Assembly: GCA_004525685.1 (NCBI GenBank) | Contig: SPBW01000143.1 | Coordinates: forward strand, 1 to 5,480 | Length of the DNA stretch: 5,480 nucleotides | Source of the DNA: Candidatus Atribacteria bacterium | GTDB taxonomy: Bacteria > Bipolaricaulota > Bipolaricaulia > UBA7950 > UBA9294 | Direction: 5' to 3' | In this document: positions 1 to 5,247 of the stretch, piece after piece | Layout of the letters: each line of letters begins with the position of its first letter | Position numbering within the stretch: the first letter of the stretch is position 1 | The notes under the pieces: model-generated | What the model was told of the DNA's origin: nothing | The model's database searches: none | The model's input: only the letters and a program-made list of their open reading frames with translations | Made by a program: the position numbers and the translations under genes

Positions 1-778
1 ACGTGACGATCGCGCTGTAGCCGGCGTCGACGTGGTGCGTCTCGCCTGTGACGCCTGATGACAGATCTGACAAGAGATACACGGCTGACTTGCCTACTTC
101 TGCCGTTTCGATGTTGCGACGCAAGGGGGCGGTAGCTTCTACTTTCTTGAGAATGTCTTCGATCCCTCCCACTGCCATGGCGGATAGCGTTCGACAAGGG
201 CCAGCAGACAGGGCATTGACGCGAATGCCAAACTCCCCAAGCTCGGCTGCCAAGTATCTGGCTGTGGATTCGAGTGCTGACTTGGCCACGCCCATCACGT
301 TGTAGCCAGAAGCGGCTTTCTCGGCGCCGTAGTAGCTGAGGGCCAGCACTGACCCTCCGTTTGGCATCAACGGTCGCGCCCGATGGGCGACAGCAATCAG
401 CGTGTACGCCGAAATGTCGAGGGCTTGGGCAAAGACAGATCGAGGCGTTGATGTGAAGGTCCCGGGCTTCAGATACTCGCGATCTGCGTACGCCACAGAA
501 TGAACAAGGAAATCAATGGATCCTGCGTGCTTCTTCAAGGCTTCGAACAGGTTATCAAGATCCTCGTCAGAGCTGAGATCACAAGGGTACGTCCATGCAT
601 CGCCCATCCCGCCGGTGGTCAGGGCCTTTCGAACGCGCGCTTCGTTCTTCTCTCCCGGAAGAAAGGAGAATGCGCACTGTGCCCCCTGCTCCACGGCATG
701 CTGTGCAATGTGCCATGCAATGCTTCGCTCATTGGCGACGCCCAGAATGAGACCAGTCTTTCCGTCGAGAATCCCCAT
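1..778 (-). CDS. fabI: Enoyl-[acyl-carrier-protein] reductase FabI (NADH-type), 3' end cut by window edge
   Basis: FabI reduces trans-2-enoyl-ACP to acyl-ACP in the last step of each elongation cycle of type II fatty acid synthesis, in the cytosol. The 259 visible residues start MGILDGK and read as a divergent SDR fold. The nucleotide-binding segment GVANERSIAWHIA lies at about 13-25, followed by HSVAYADR at 93-100. The catalytic Tyr-x6-Lys of the FabI type is YNVMGVAK, with Tyr159 and Lys166, and a second conserved Tyr is at 149. SAGP is at 191-194. The typical C-terminal stretch GVTGETHHVDAGYSAI runs to the edge. FabI proteins are about 255-265 residues, so only a few residues are missing. 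The start is set by AGGAGGTG at 783-790, five bases before the ATG. Ala96 stands where E. coli FabI has Gly93, a position linked to inhibitor resistance; other natural FabI proteins also have Ala there, so no resistance is implied. Its transcript diverges from the gene at 903. The family call is secure. Confidence 0.96.
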   Translation of the reverse strand, partial: MGILDGKTGLILGVANERSIAWHIAQHAVEQGAQCAFSFLPGEKNEARVRKALTTGGMGDAWTYPCDLSSDEDLDNLFEALKKHAGSIDFLVHSVAYADREYLKPGTFTSTPRSVFAQALDISAYTLIAVAHRARPLMPNGGSVLALSYYGAEKAASGYNVMGVAKSALESTARYLAAELGEFGIRVNALSAGPCRTLSAMAVGGIEDILKKVEATAPLRRNIETAEVGKSAVYLLSDLSSGVTGETHHVDAGYSAIVT

Positions 779-902
779 CAGACACCTCCTGTTACCCCCA
801 CACGGTACACGGCGGATTCTCCGGTTGCAACGCTTCGGCACAATGGTCTCGATCATCGCTCAGTGCTATGCTCAAGCATTCCGATGGACGGAAGGAGGAT
901 CC
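779..902. promoter_or_regulatory. Divergent promoter region between fabI and the membrane protein gene
   Basis: These 124 bases hold the start signals for both flanking genes. For the rightward gene, an extended -10 candidate TGCTATGCT lies at 864-872 and would start transcription near 879, about 24 bases before the ATG at 903; no good -35 accompanies it. For leftward fabI, a weak pair can be read on the minus strand: TTGCAA (825-830), a 17-base spacer, then TACCGT. TTGCAA is its own reverse complement. SD sequences for both genes are strong: AGGAGGTG on the minus strand at 783-790 and GGAAGGAGG on the plus strand at 890-898. The promoter boxes are suggestions by eye; the SD sites are clear. 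Confidence 0.35.
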
Positions 903-1562
903 ATGATTCGATTCGTACTTGGCATCATCGGCTTGGCAGGCATTCTCATCGCCCTGCCTCTCATGCTTGCTGGAGGGAGCCTGTATTGGGCTGATACCAT
1001 ATTGACAGATGAAGATGGGTTCATGAATTCAAACACGATGGAGATCGAGGTAGATGGGTTTGCGCTTGTGGCTGGGCCTGCCGACATCGAGGACCTGCCT
1101 GAGATACCCGACAGTCCCATCGCGCTGGGAGAGATCGCGACACTGCGTATACAGGCTCAGAATCTGGATGCTGACAAGGGGATCTTCATCGGCATGGCCT
1201 CCACTCAGACTCTTGATGAGTACCTTGGCGGCGTAACCTATGCTGTGTTTGATGAGATCGAGGACGATGAGATGTTCCTGAGCTATCGGATGAATGCGCC
1301 GCAGGATCCTCTTGCGCTTCCGGATGAGCAGCCATTCTGGGTGCAGTCAACATCAGGAATGGGTCTGCAAGAACTGGAGTGGGAGCTTGCCGAGGGTGAC
1401 GTGTCGTTCGTCGTCATGAATGACGATGCATCAGACGGCATGGCGATCGAGGTTGTCGTTGGTGTTCGGGTTCCGTTGATCAAACCCGTGGGTGTCGGAT
1501 TGCTCGTGGGCGGCGGCGTGGCATTGGCTCTGAGCACACTGCTTCTCGCCATCGCTCTCTGA
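903..1562 (+). CDS. Two-TM membrane-anchored extracytoplasmic protein of unknown function
   Basis: The product has 219 residues. A hydrophobic helix at about 4-24 (FVLGIIGLAGILIALPLMLA) is followed by SLYWADTILTDEDGF. An acidic, mostly beta-type domain spans about 40-185, and a second membrane helix lies at about 195-218 (GVGLLVGGGVALALSTLLLA). With no internal membrane segment, the central domain most likely sits outside the cytoplasmic membrane, held at both ends. Recognisable stretches are IFIGMASTQTLDEYLGGV (94-111), PFWVQSTSG (144-152) and FVVMNDDASDG (169-179). The layout (short LxWADT segment after TM1, 'FIG.A....V..YL.GV', 'FWV.S..G', 'VVMN.D', C-terminal TM) resembles uncharacterised proteins I associate with actinobacteria; this is from memory and no function is known to me. 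The frame is open upstream to 516, but the ATG at 903 is preferred because GGAAGGAGG lies four bases before it and translation from there begins directly with the membrane helix. Confidence 0.85.
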   Translation: MIRFVLGIIGLAGILIALPLMLAGGSLYWADTILTDEDGFMNSNTMEIEVDGFALVAGPADIEDLPEIPDSPIALGEIATLRIQAQNLDADKGIFIGMASTQTLDEYLGGVTYAVFDEIEDDEMFLSYRMNAPQDPLALPDEQPFWVQSTSGMGLQELEWELAEGDVSFVVMNDDASDGMAIEVVVGVRVPLIKPVGVGLLVGGGVALALSTLLLAIAL

Positions 1563-1563
1563 G

Positions 1564-1638
1564 CGCATGTGGGAACATGCAAACGCAACTGTCGAGCTGC
1601 CGATTTCGTCCGCCTCGCTAGCGAGTCGGCGCCTCGAC
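1564..1638. terminator. Two inverted repeats between convergent genes, possible bidirectional terminator
   Basis: Immediately after the stop codon at 1562, GCATGT (1564-1569) and ACATGC (1574-1579) form a perfect 6-bp stem around GGGA. A second, larger structure pairs GTCGAGctGCCGA (1591-1603) with TCGGCgcCTCGAC (1626-1638), 11 of 13 positions matching. Inside it CTCGC-TA-GCGAG (1614-1625) is a further palindrome. The place between two convergent genes (stops at 1562 and 1643) suits a terminator for both directions. Neither stem is followed by a convincing T-run on either strand, so termination is inferred from structure and place only. Confidence 0.4.
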
Positions 1639-1642
1639 GGAC

Positions 1643-2446
1643 TTAGAGCTCGAGTTGCTCGATCAGCGCCGGGAGTTGCTCTCGCAGCGTATCGCAGGTC
1701 CATGTCTCATCAACACGCGTCATGATGAATTTGTGCTTGGTTGAGTCAGGATCCGTGTAGTCCGCGAATGGAAGAAGAAACAGATCGTTGGTTGCGGCGA
1801 CGATCGTTTGTTCTGACGTCCACTCGATGAATCCGATGATCGTGTTCTCATCGACGACATCACCGTAGAGACGATATCGATATCGTTGAACGGCATACGT
1901 GCTTCCGGTATAGAGACCGACTAGCTCGACCCGTATCGTCATGCCGGGAAAGCCATCCCCCTCTTGATCCACCAGTCGCGAATCATCAGGTGTGGTCGGG
2001 AGTGGGTCACTCGCTGGATTCTCGAGCAGGGCACCTCTCACTTCGACGTGCCAGTCCTGCGACATGCGAATCCCCTGATCGGTCTGCTCTAGCTGGACGG
2101 TTCTGGGATCTGGACAGATCGAGCGCATGACATCGTCGCCAATATGTGGCATGAACAGTGGTGTCGAGGGCTCTGCGTCCGTGAAGCAGTAGGCATCTTG
2201 CATGACCAGCTCTGAGCCTGATTGGCTGACATGAGTCAGGACACCTACGGTTGTGTAGATGAACAACTGGCCGACAAGCGGAAGATCGGCTGCGGCAACG
2301 AGGTATTGCGCCATTGCCCAATCGCCTGATAGATCCGGCCAGAGTGCATCGGGGCTTCCCGTCGATTGGCCCACGCAGCAGATCGCAAAGATGAAGCTTC
2401 CCAGTAGCAGCGATGAACAGATGCGGATGATTTTCGTATCAGTCAC
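1643..2446 (-). CDS. Secreted protein of unknown function with Asp-rich DxEGDG loop
   Basis: Starting from GTG at 2446, the product has 267 residues. A short basic N-terminus (TDTKIIRI) is followed by a hydrophobic core at about 9-23 (ICSSLLLGSFIFAIC) and then polar sequence, as in an export signal. The CC at 23-24 does not fit a good lipobox (the -1 residue is Ile or Cys), so a lipoprotein is possible but not supported. The mature part has several Cys (87, 111, 251) that could form disulfides outside the cell. DQEGDGFPGMTIRVE (160-174) resembles acidic calcium-binding-type loops seen in exported proteins. It is followed by an aromatic, beta-rich stretch, YAVQRYRYRLYGDVV...IIGFIEWTSEQTI (184-215). 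The frame extends to an ATG at 2467 and one at 2506. GTG is preferred because AGGGGG lies about five bases before it and it puts the signal peptide at the N-terminus. No function is assigned. The gene converges on the one at 903. Confidence 0.8.
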   Translation of the reverse strand: MTDTKIIRICSSLLLGSFIFAICCVGQSTGSPDALWPDLSGDWAMAQYLVAAADLPLVGQLFIYTTVGVLTHVSQSGSELVMQDAYCFTDAEPSTPLFMPHIGDDVMRSICPDPRTVQLEQTDQGIRMSQDWHVEVRGALLENPASDPLPTTPDDSRLVDQEGDGFPGMTIRVELVGLYTGSTYAVQRYRYRLYGDVVDENTIIGFIEWTSEQTIVAATNDLFLLPFADYTDPDSTKHKFIMTRVDETWTCDTLREQLPALIEQLEL

Positions 2447-2773
2447 AGATCCCCCTTGGTCGTTCATCCTACAGAAGATCTCAGCCAGATCAAGGGGCTC
2501 GCACAAGCGCTCGAGGCACAGAGGGTTTCATCCTTGCGAGGATCCGGCCTCAATCACAGCAAGACAACGGGATTGCCCGGCCATATCAGAGCGTTCTGGA
2601 GCTCATTTATCACAGGAGAATGATATCCAGACGCTCAATCCGCATTGGGGCGTAATTCGACATGGTCCCGTGCGGTAGTTGGTAACTCGAAGTACCATAT
2701 GCCCCGTATTCGGCGAGTGCCTGCACAGCCTGGCGTTCAGTGAGTACGTATTCAGAAGAACACTGGAGGAAGA
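2447..2773. other. Gene-free divergent intergenic region with secondary structure
   Basis: This 327-base region separates the leftward secreted-protein gene from the rightward parvulin gene. I see no credible coding sequence, tRNA or mobile-element end in it. A frame on the minus strand across 2603-3064 is the antisense of ppiC. The region contains the strong stem at 2589-2636 (listed separately) and a short hairpin, ATCCT-tgcg-AGGAT, at 2530-2543. Promoters for both genes must lie here, but I find no -35/-10 pair good enough to name. The SD for the parvulin, GGAGGAAGA, lies just before 2774. Confidence 0.5.
2589..2636. repeat. Long interrupted inverted repeat (structured RNA or operator candidate)
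   Basis: GAGCGtTCTGGA (2589-2600) pairs with TCCAGACGCTC (2626-2636) over 11 bp with a single bulged T. Inside, TATCA (2608-2612) pairs with TGATA (2621-2625), which is contiguous with the outer right arm, leaving a one-sided bulge gctcatt and an apical loop caggagaa. The loop carries an SD-like AGGAG. It lies 138 bases upstream of ppiC and 143 bases from the divergent gene's start. It has no T-tract on either side, so it is not an ordinary terminator; it could be an operator, a leader-RNA element or a small-RNA fold. Confidence 0.45.
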
Positions 2774-3055
2774 ATGCCTAAGGCAACAGCACGACATATT
2801 TTGGTGGAAACAGAAGAGTTCTGTAACGAGTTGAAGGCACAGATCGAAAACGGTGCTGATTTTGCAGCGCTGGCAGCCGAATACTCGCAGTGCCCATCGG
2901 GCGCTTCGGGCGGAGACTTGGGTGAATTTGAGCAAGGTCGAATGGTTCCGGAATTCGATCAAGTTGTATTCAACGAAGCCGTTGGCGTCGTGCACGGTCC
3001 GATTGCGACGCAGTTTGGCTATCACCTTCTTGAGACACAAAGCCGAAGCGAATAG
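2774..3055 (+). CDS. ppiC: Stand-alone PpiC-type parvulin peptidyl-prolyl cis-trans isomerase
   Basis: This single-domain parvulin of 93 residues, the same size as E. coli PpiC (Par10), catalyses cis-trans isomerisation of X-Pro bonds during protein folding. There is no signal peptide, so it acts in the cytosol. Family features in order are ARHILV (6-11, active-site His8), the helix with NGADFAALAAEYSQCPSG (26-43, Cys40), GGDLGEF (46-52), the hydrophobic proline pocket GRMVPEFD (55-62, Met57 and Phe61), and the closing strand TQFGYHLLE (79-87, His84). All key positions of the family are present. The start is set by GGAGGAAGA at 2765-2773, immediately before the ATG. It is followed after 12 bases by a perfect hairpin terminator, so it is transcribed alone. 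In style (MPKATARHILV, GPIATQFGYHL) it is close to gammaproteobacterial PpiC proteins. Confidence 0.95.
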   Translation: MPKATARHILVETEEFCNELKAQIENGADFAALAAEYSQCPSGASGGDLGEFEQGRMVPEFDQVVFNEAVGVVHGPIATQFGYHLLETQSRSE

Positions 3056-3067
3056 ACCTATCATCTT

Positions 3068-3100
3068 GCCCCGCCAGCTTGTCTCTGGCGGGGCATGTTC
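3068..3100 (+). terminator. Intrinsic terminator of ppiC
   Basis: GCCCCGCCAG (3068-3077) and CTGGCGGGGC (3085-3094) form a perfect 10-bp GC-rich stem with a 7-base loop. The stem starts 12 bases after the ppiC stop codon. The following bases (atgttcctt) are only moderately T-rich, so the T-tract is weak, but stem quality and position make this the probable end of the ppiC transcript. Confidence 0.8.
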
Positions 3101-3133
3101 CTTGGCGCCTCGCTCATGGCTATACTCTGAAAC
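3098..3133 (+). promoter_or_regulatory. Candidate promoter for a leaderless transcript of the microprotein gene
   Basis: TATACT at 3121-3126 matches five of six bases of the -10 consensus. The next seven bases lead directly to the ATG at 3134, so the expected transcription start coincides with the first base of the start codon. No SD is visible between ppiC's terminator and the ATG. A poor -35 (TTCCTT, 3098-3103) can be placed with a 17-base spacer. Together these suggest a leaderless mRNA; the -35 is weak evidence. Confidence 0.45.
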
Positions 3134-3307
3134 ATGACCAGCGACACAGCAAGACGAACACTGCCTATTGGCATCATTCTTGGCGTCGCCGTTGGCATCG
3201 CTCTGGGTATTGCGCTTTCGAGTGTGGCCATAGGGATTGGCGTGGGCGCGGGACTAGCCATCTTGTTTGGTGTCGCGTTTGATCGCAAAGGTCGCGACGC
3301 GTCGTAG
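3134..3307 (+). CDS. Small Gly-rich membrane protein (57 aa), glycine-zipper-like
   Basis: This small protein of 57 residues consists of a short basic N-terminus (MTSDTARRTL), one long hydrophobic stretch at about 11-48 and a charged tail DRKGRDAS. The hydrophobic part repeats small residues every three to four positions (GIILGVAVGIALGIALSSVAI, then GIGVGAGLAILFGVAF), the pattern of glycine-zipper membrane segments that pack tightly against each other. It is long enough for two closely packed helices with a turn near SS (29-30), or for one long helix. Arg7-Arg8 and Arg51-Lys52 flank it, which suits a hairpin with both ends in the cytoplasm. Short proteins with alternating 'GIALG' repeats occur in many bacteria with no settled role. 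There is no SD; the only start signal is the -10 box that would give a leaderless mRNA. Coding status rests on composition and the clear membrane pattern, so moderate confidence. Confidence 0.6.
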   Translation: MTSDTARRTLPIGIILGVAVGIALGIALSSVAIGIGVGAGLAILFGVAFDRKGRDAS

Positions 3308-3347
3308 CTCGCCAGGACACTGTCTGAATCTCCAGCACTTCATCCAT

Positions 3348-3383
3348 CAAAACAACGGCGAGCCACTGACATCGCAGCTCGCC
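3348..3383 (-). terminator. Intrinsic terminator of the sigma/repeat-protein operon
   Basis: On the minus strand, GGCGAGC (3383-3377) and GCTCGCC (3363-3357) form a perfect 7-bp stem with a 13-base loop, followed by GTTGTTTTG (3356-3348), a fair T-tract. It lies 22 bases beyond the stop codon at 3405-3407, as expected for the end of the leftward operon. A further copy of GCTCGCC on the plus strand at 3307-3313 could pair with the 3357-3363 arm in a rightward transcript, which may help to stop the microprotein mRNA. Confidence 0.75.
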
Positions 3384-3404
3384 ATACAATCCAATCGTTG
3401 CGTG

Positions 3405-4622
3405 CTACAACACCATGATGTTGCCGTTGCCGAGGGACGGACCGGCCTCATCGTCTTCTGTGCTGGCTTCTCTTGGCACTCTTACATCGCCCTCTCGGAT
3501 ACCCAGGCGCGCCTCAATCGCCGCGATGTGCTCTGGCTGACACGAGATCTCTCCCATGTTGTGGATCTTTGCCACGCGATCCAGGATGGCTTGCGCTGTC
3601 ACATCGGCTGTGATCGTCAATTCGCCACGAATGACCATCGTGATCGGCCCGTTGATGTAGTCAAACTGATACGGGAGCAACTGGCGATCATCGTCGACAT
3701 ACCAAAGGGTTCCTTCAATGAGGATGACCTGGTTTTCGAGCATATCGCACTTGGTCTTCAGCACATCCTTGAGCGCAATCGGACAGAGGATCACTCCCAT
3801 GCTCCTAATCTTGGCGATGGCGCGGTCCAAGGCTCTCGAATCAACCGTCCCGCCAATGATGATGTCGCCCATGCAAAAGAGCTGCTCCTTCTCCAACACT
3901 TGGACCATCTGTTCGTCGAGCGCAAGATTGCCATCAACGAGGCGGTGTCCGGTGGGGACGACGGTCATCTTCCTTGTGTTTGACAATCTCGACTTGATGG
4001 CCAACGCATGCTCTTGTCGGCACAGGATGCTTCCGTGCGCCTGCAGTGTCTTGATCTTCCGCTCGATCAATGCGCTACTGACGTCGTCAAGCACGCGAAG
4101 AGATCCCGCAACGATAACATGCGACCCGTCGTTCAGCGATTGCAGAAAGCCGTCATCTAGAGTGAGCGAACGCGCCACCAGCACGGCCCCTTGGGGATAG
4201 GAAACGGTCTTGCCCGTGAGCATTGATGCCTTGGAGTGCAAGGGCCCCACCAGGGACTCAGGGCAAATGAGTTTGCCCATCAGAGCAATCCCCGCGATCT
4301 TCTCATCAATGAGTGCGGGAGTGACATCCGATTCAACAATCACTCGCCCCATGATCACTAGCAGTTTTCGAGATGCTGAGTTCGAGAGGTAGCTGGCGTT
4401 GATCGTCAGCTGGCTCATGCAAGCTACAATCTCAGCATCAGCTGGCATTTCTGCGACAACGTTGATGTTCCTGCACGGAATGCCTGGTAGGTAGTTGGCC
4501 GTCTCCGGCGACACCAAGAGCATGTTCACATTCCTGATAAGTCGGATCTTGTCGAAGATTTCCTTGGGCGTCTTTCTTAAGTCGAGGATATTCACATTCT
4601 TCACGGTGGTCATTTGATCCAT
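3405..4622 (-). CDS. Cytosolic protein of ~4.5 tandem 80-residue repeats, candidate sigma-factor partner
   Basis: I cannot name this 405-residue family. It has no signal peptide or membrane helix and consists of divergent tandem repeats with a period of 79-82 residues. The most conserved half-unit occurs at about 87-124, 168-205, 248-284 and 327-365, and in degenerate form at about 12-42. Its pattern is h-x-G-x-(L/I)-x-(V/I)-x-x-D-V-x-x-x-x-(L/I)-x-x-K-I-x-x-(I/L)-x-x-x-G-x-(I/L)-x-C, reading as strand-strand-helix-strand. Each ends in a Cys (120, 201, 280, 361), with Ser38 at the matching place in the first unit. The other half-unit (137-167, 217-247, 297-326) is strand-rich. A solenoid fold is likely. 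The tail (380-405) is acidic and low in structure. The ATG at 4622 is chosen because AAAGGAG lies just before it; it is 11 bases after the sigma gene's stop codon, so translation is probably coupled. Role as anti-sigma, co-sigma or sensor is inference from this linkage. No HxxxCxxC zinc anti-sigma motif is present. Confidence 0.85.
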   Translation of the reverse strand: MDQMTTVKNVNILDLRKTPKEIFDKIRLIRNVNMLLVSPETANYLPGIPCRNINVVAEMPADAEIVACMSQLTINASYLSNSASRKLLVIMGRVIVESDVTPALIDEKIAGIALMGKLICPESLVGPLHSKASMLTGKTVSYPQGAVLVARSLTLDDGFLQSLNDGSHVIVAGSLRVLDDVSSALIERKIKTLQAHGSILCRQEHALAIKSRLSNTRKMTVVPTGHRLVDGNLALDEQMVQVLEKEQLFCMGDIIIGGTVDSRALDRAIAKIRSMGVILCPIALKDVLKTKCDMLENQVILIEGTLWYVDDDRQLLPYQFDYINGPITMVIRGELTITADVTAQAILDRVAKIHNMGEISCQPEHIAAIEARLGIREGDVRVPREASTEDDEAGPSLGNGNIMVL

Positions 4623-4633
4623 GGTGTCTCCTT

Positions 4634-5107
4634 TCACGGGGCCTGCGAGATCTGTGCTCGTATGCATTGGATACTTTGGTGAAGCCAATATCGAACCGTT
4701 CCGGCCGCGATATCTAGATCTCCGGCAATCTCCGCGCTATTCATTCCCAGGCGATAACGCTTCTCGAACACGTCTTGGTATTCAACAGGGACGAGATCCA
4801 GCAGGGCTTCAAAATCGGGAAGGTATGCGCTCATCCCTGCACGGGTTTGGTCGGATGCTAGACGTTGAACGAGAAGGCGTCCACGCTTACGTGCCCGTTC
4901 CTCATCGAAGAATCGATTGCGGAGCACACGCTTAAGCCAAGCTTCTTGTTGGTATGGATTCATGCATTGAAGATCGGCTGAGTGGCGTAGCGCACGCACG
5001 AATGTCTCTTGGATAAGATCGTCGGCTTGGTCGAGACTTCGCGAAAGGCTGATGGCATATCGAGTCAGCTTCTCCCGATGCTCCTCATACAAGTCCGCGA
5101 CGTTCAT
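4634..5107 (-). CDS. Small ECF-like RNA polymerase sigma-70 family factor
   Basis: With the ATG at 5107 the protein has 157 residues, the usual size of a minimal sigma factor with domains 2 and 4 only. Domain 2 spans about 5-75: LYEEHREKLTRYAISL, then the core-binding DQADDLIQETFVRAL (26-40), then EAWLKRVLRNRFFDEERARKR (55-75), which belongs to the -10 recognition part. A short linker follows. Domain 4 spans about 99-153, with VPVEYQDVFEKRYRLGMNSAEIAGDLDIAAGTVRYWLHQSI containing the helix-turn-helix that reads the -35 element. It would direct RNA polymerase to its own set of promoters in the cytosol. ATG 5107 has GGAGG six bases upstream and gives the normal distance to domain 2. A second in-frame ATG at 5233 also has a strong SD and would add 42 residues (see separate entry). 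It is the first gene of the operon with the repeat protein. Confidence 0.92.
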   Translation of the reverse strand: MNVADLYEEHREKLTRYAISLSRSLDQADDLIQETFVRALRHSADLQCMNPYQQEAWLKRVLRNRFFDEERARKRGRLLVQRLASDQTRAGMSAYLPDFEALLDLVPVEYQDVFEKRYRLGMNSAEIAGDLDIAAGTVRYWLHQSIQCIRAQISQAP

Positions 5108-5247
5108 TCCCGTCCTCCGAGTACGCCTCTGATCATGCCCATTTGCAGGCATCTCTGCTAGTCGAGGCATCCAGCCCACATCCTCTCCTCGCCCCTGTGG
5201 CGCGGCGATCACTGATACGGTCACCACGCCCATGAGTCCTCCTCCTT
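5108..5247 (-). promoter_or_regulatory. Alternative upstream start and SD for the sigma factor
   Basis: On the minus strand, AAGGAGGAGGA (5247-5237) stands three bases before an ATG at 5233-5231 that is in frame with the sigma gene, with no stop between them. The extension would read MGVVTVSVIAAPQGRGEDVG and onward for 42 residues, ending in a basic patch (HDQRRTRRTG) just before the usual start. It does not look like a sigma domain. The downstream start at 5107 has its own SD (GGAGG, about 5114-5118). Either both starts are used, giving two forms, or the upstream one is the true start, or it is a leader left over from an earlier reading frame. The SD itself is clear; its use is uncertain. 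Confidence 0.5.

Noticed and set aside
48..305. 85-codon open frame on the plus strand at the left end
   Set aside because: Antisense to fabI, whose conserved SAGP and Tyr-x6-Lys regions cover this stretch or lie beside it.
516..902. Upstream extension of the two-TM protein, starting at 516
   Set aside because: This stretch is antisense to the fabI N-terminal coding region, has Arg/Ser/Cys-rich nonsense composition, and the ATG at 903 has a strong SD directly followed by a membrane helix.
1652..1679. Two more GAGTTGC heptamers (1652-1658, 1673-1679) as part of the array near the sigma operon
   Set aside because: They lie in the C-terminal codons of the secreted protein, where GAG-CAA-CTC encodes the repeated Glu-Gln-Leu (REQL, IEQL); coding explains them.
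2375..2381. Lipoprotein signal (lipobox) at the CC of the secreted protein
   Set aside because: The residues before either Cys (FAI, AIC) do not fit the [LVI][ASTVI][GAS]C pattern, so I call a general export signal only.
2447..2773. tRNA or other stable RNA gene in the long intergenic region
   Set aside because: No T-arm consensus or cloverleaf could be traced; only the bulged stem at 2589-2636 stands out.
2603..3064. 153-codon open frame on the minus strand across ppiC
   Set aside because: It is the antisense of the clearly real parvulin gene; the protein is Cys/Arg/Leu-rich with no family features.
3267..3983. 238-codon open frame on the plus strand antisense to the repeat protein
   Set aside because: It has no SD, and the opposite strand carries a protein with obvious periodic repeats and a strong start; the frame is a by-product of that codon use.
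3405..4622. Classical zinc-binding anti-sigma factor
   Set aside because: No HxxxCxxC motif and no membrane helix; the Cys are one per repeat rather than clustered.
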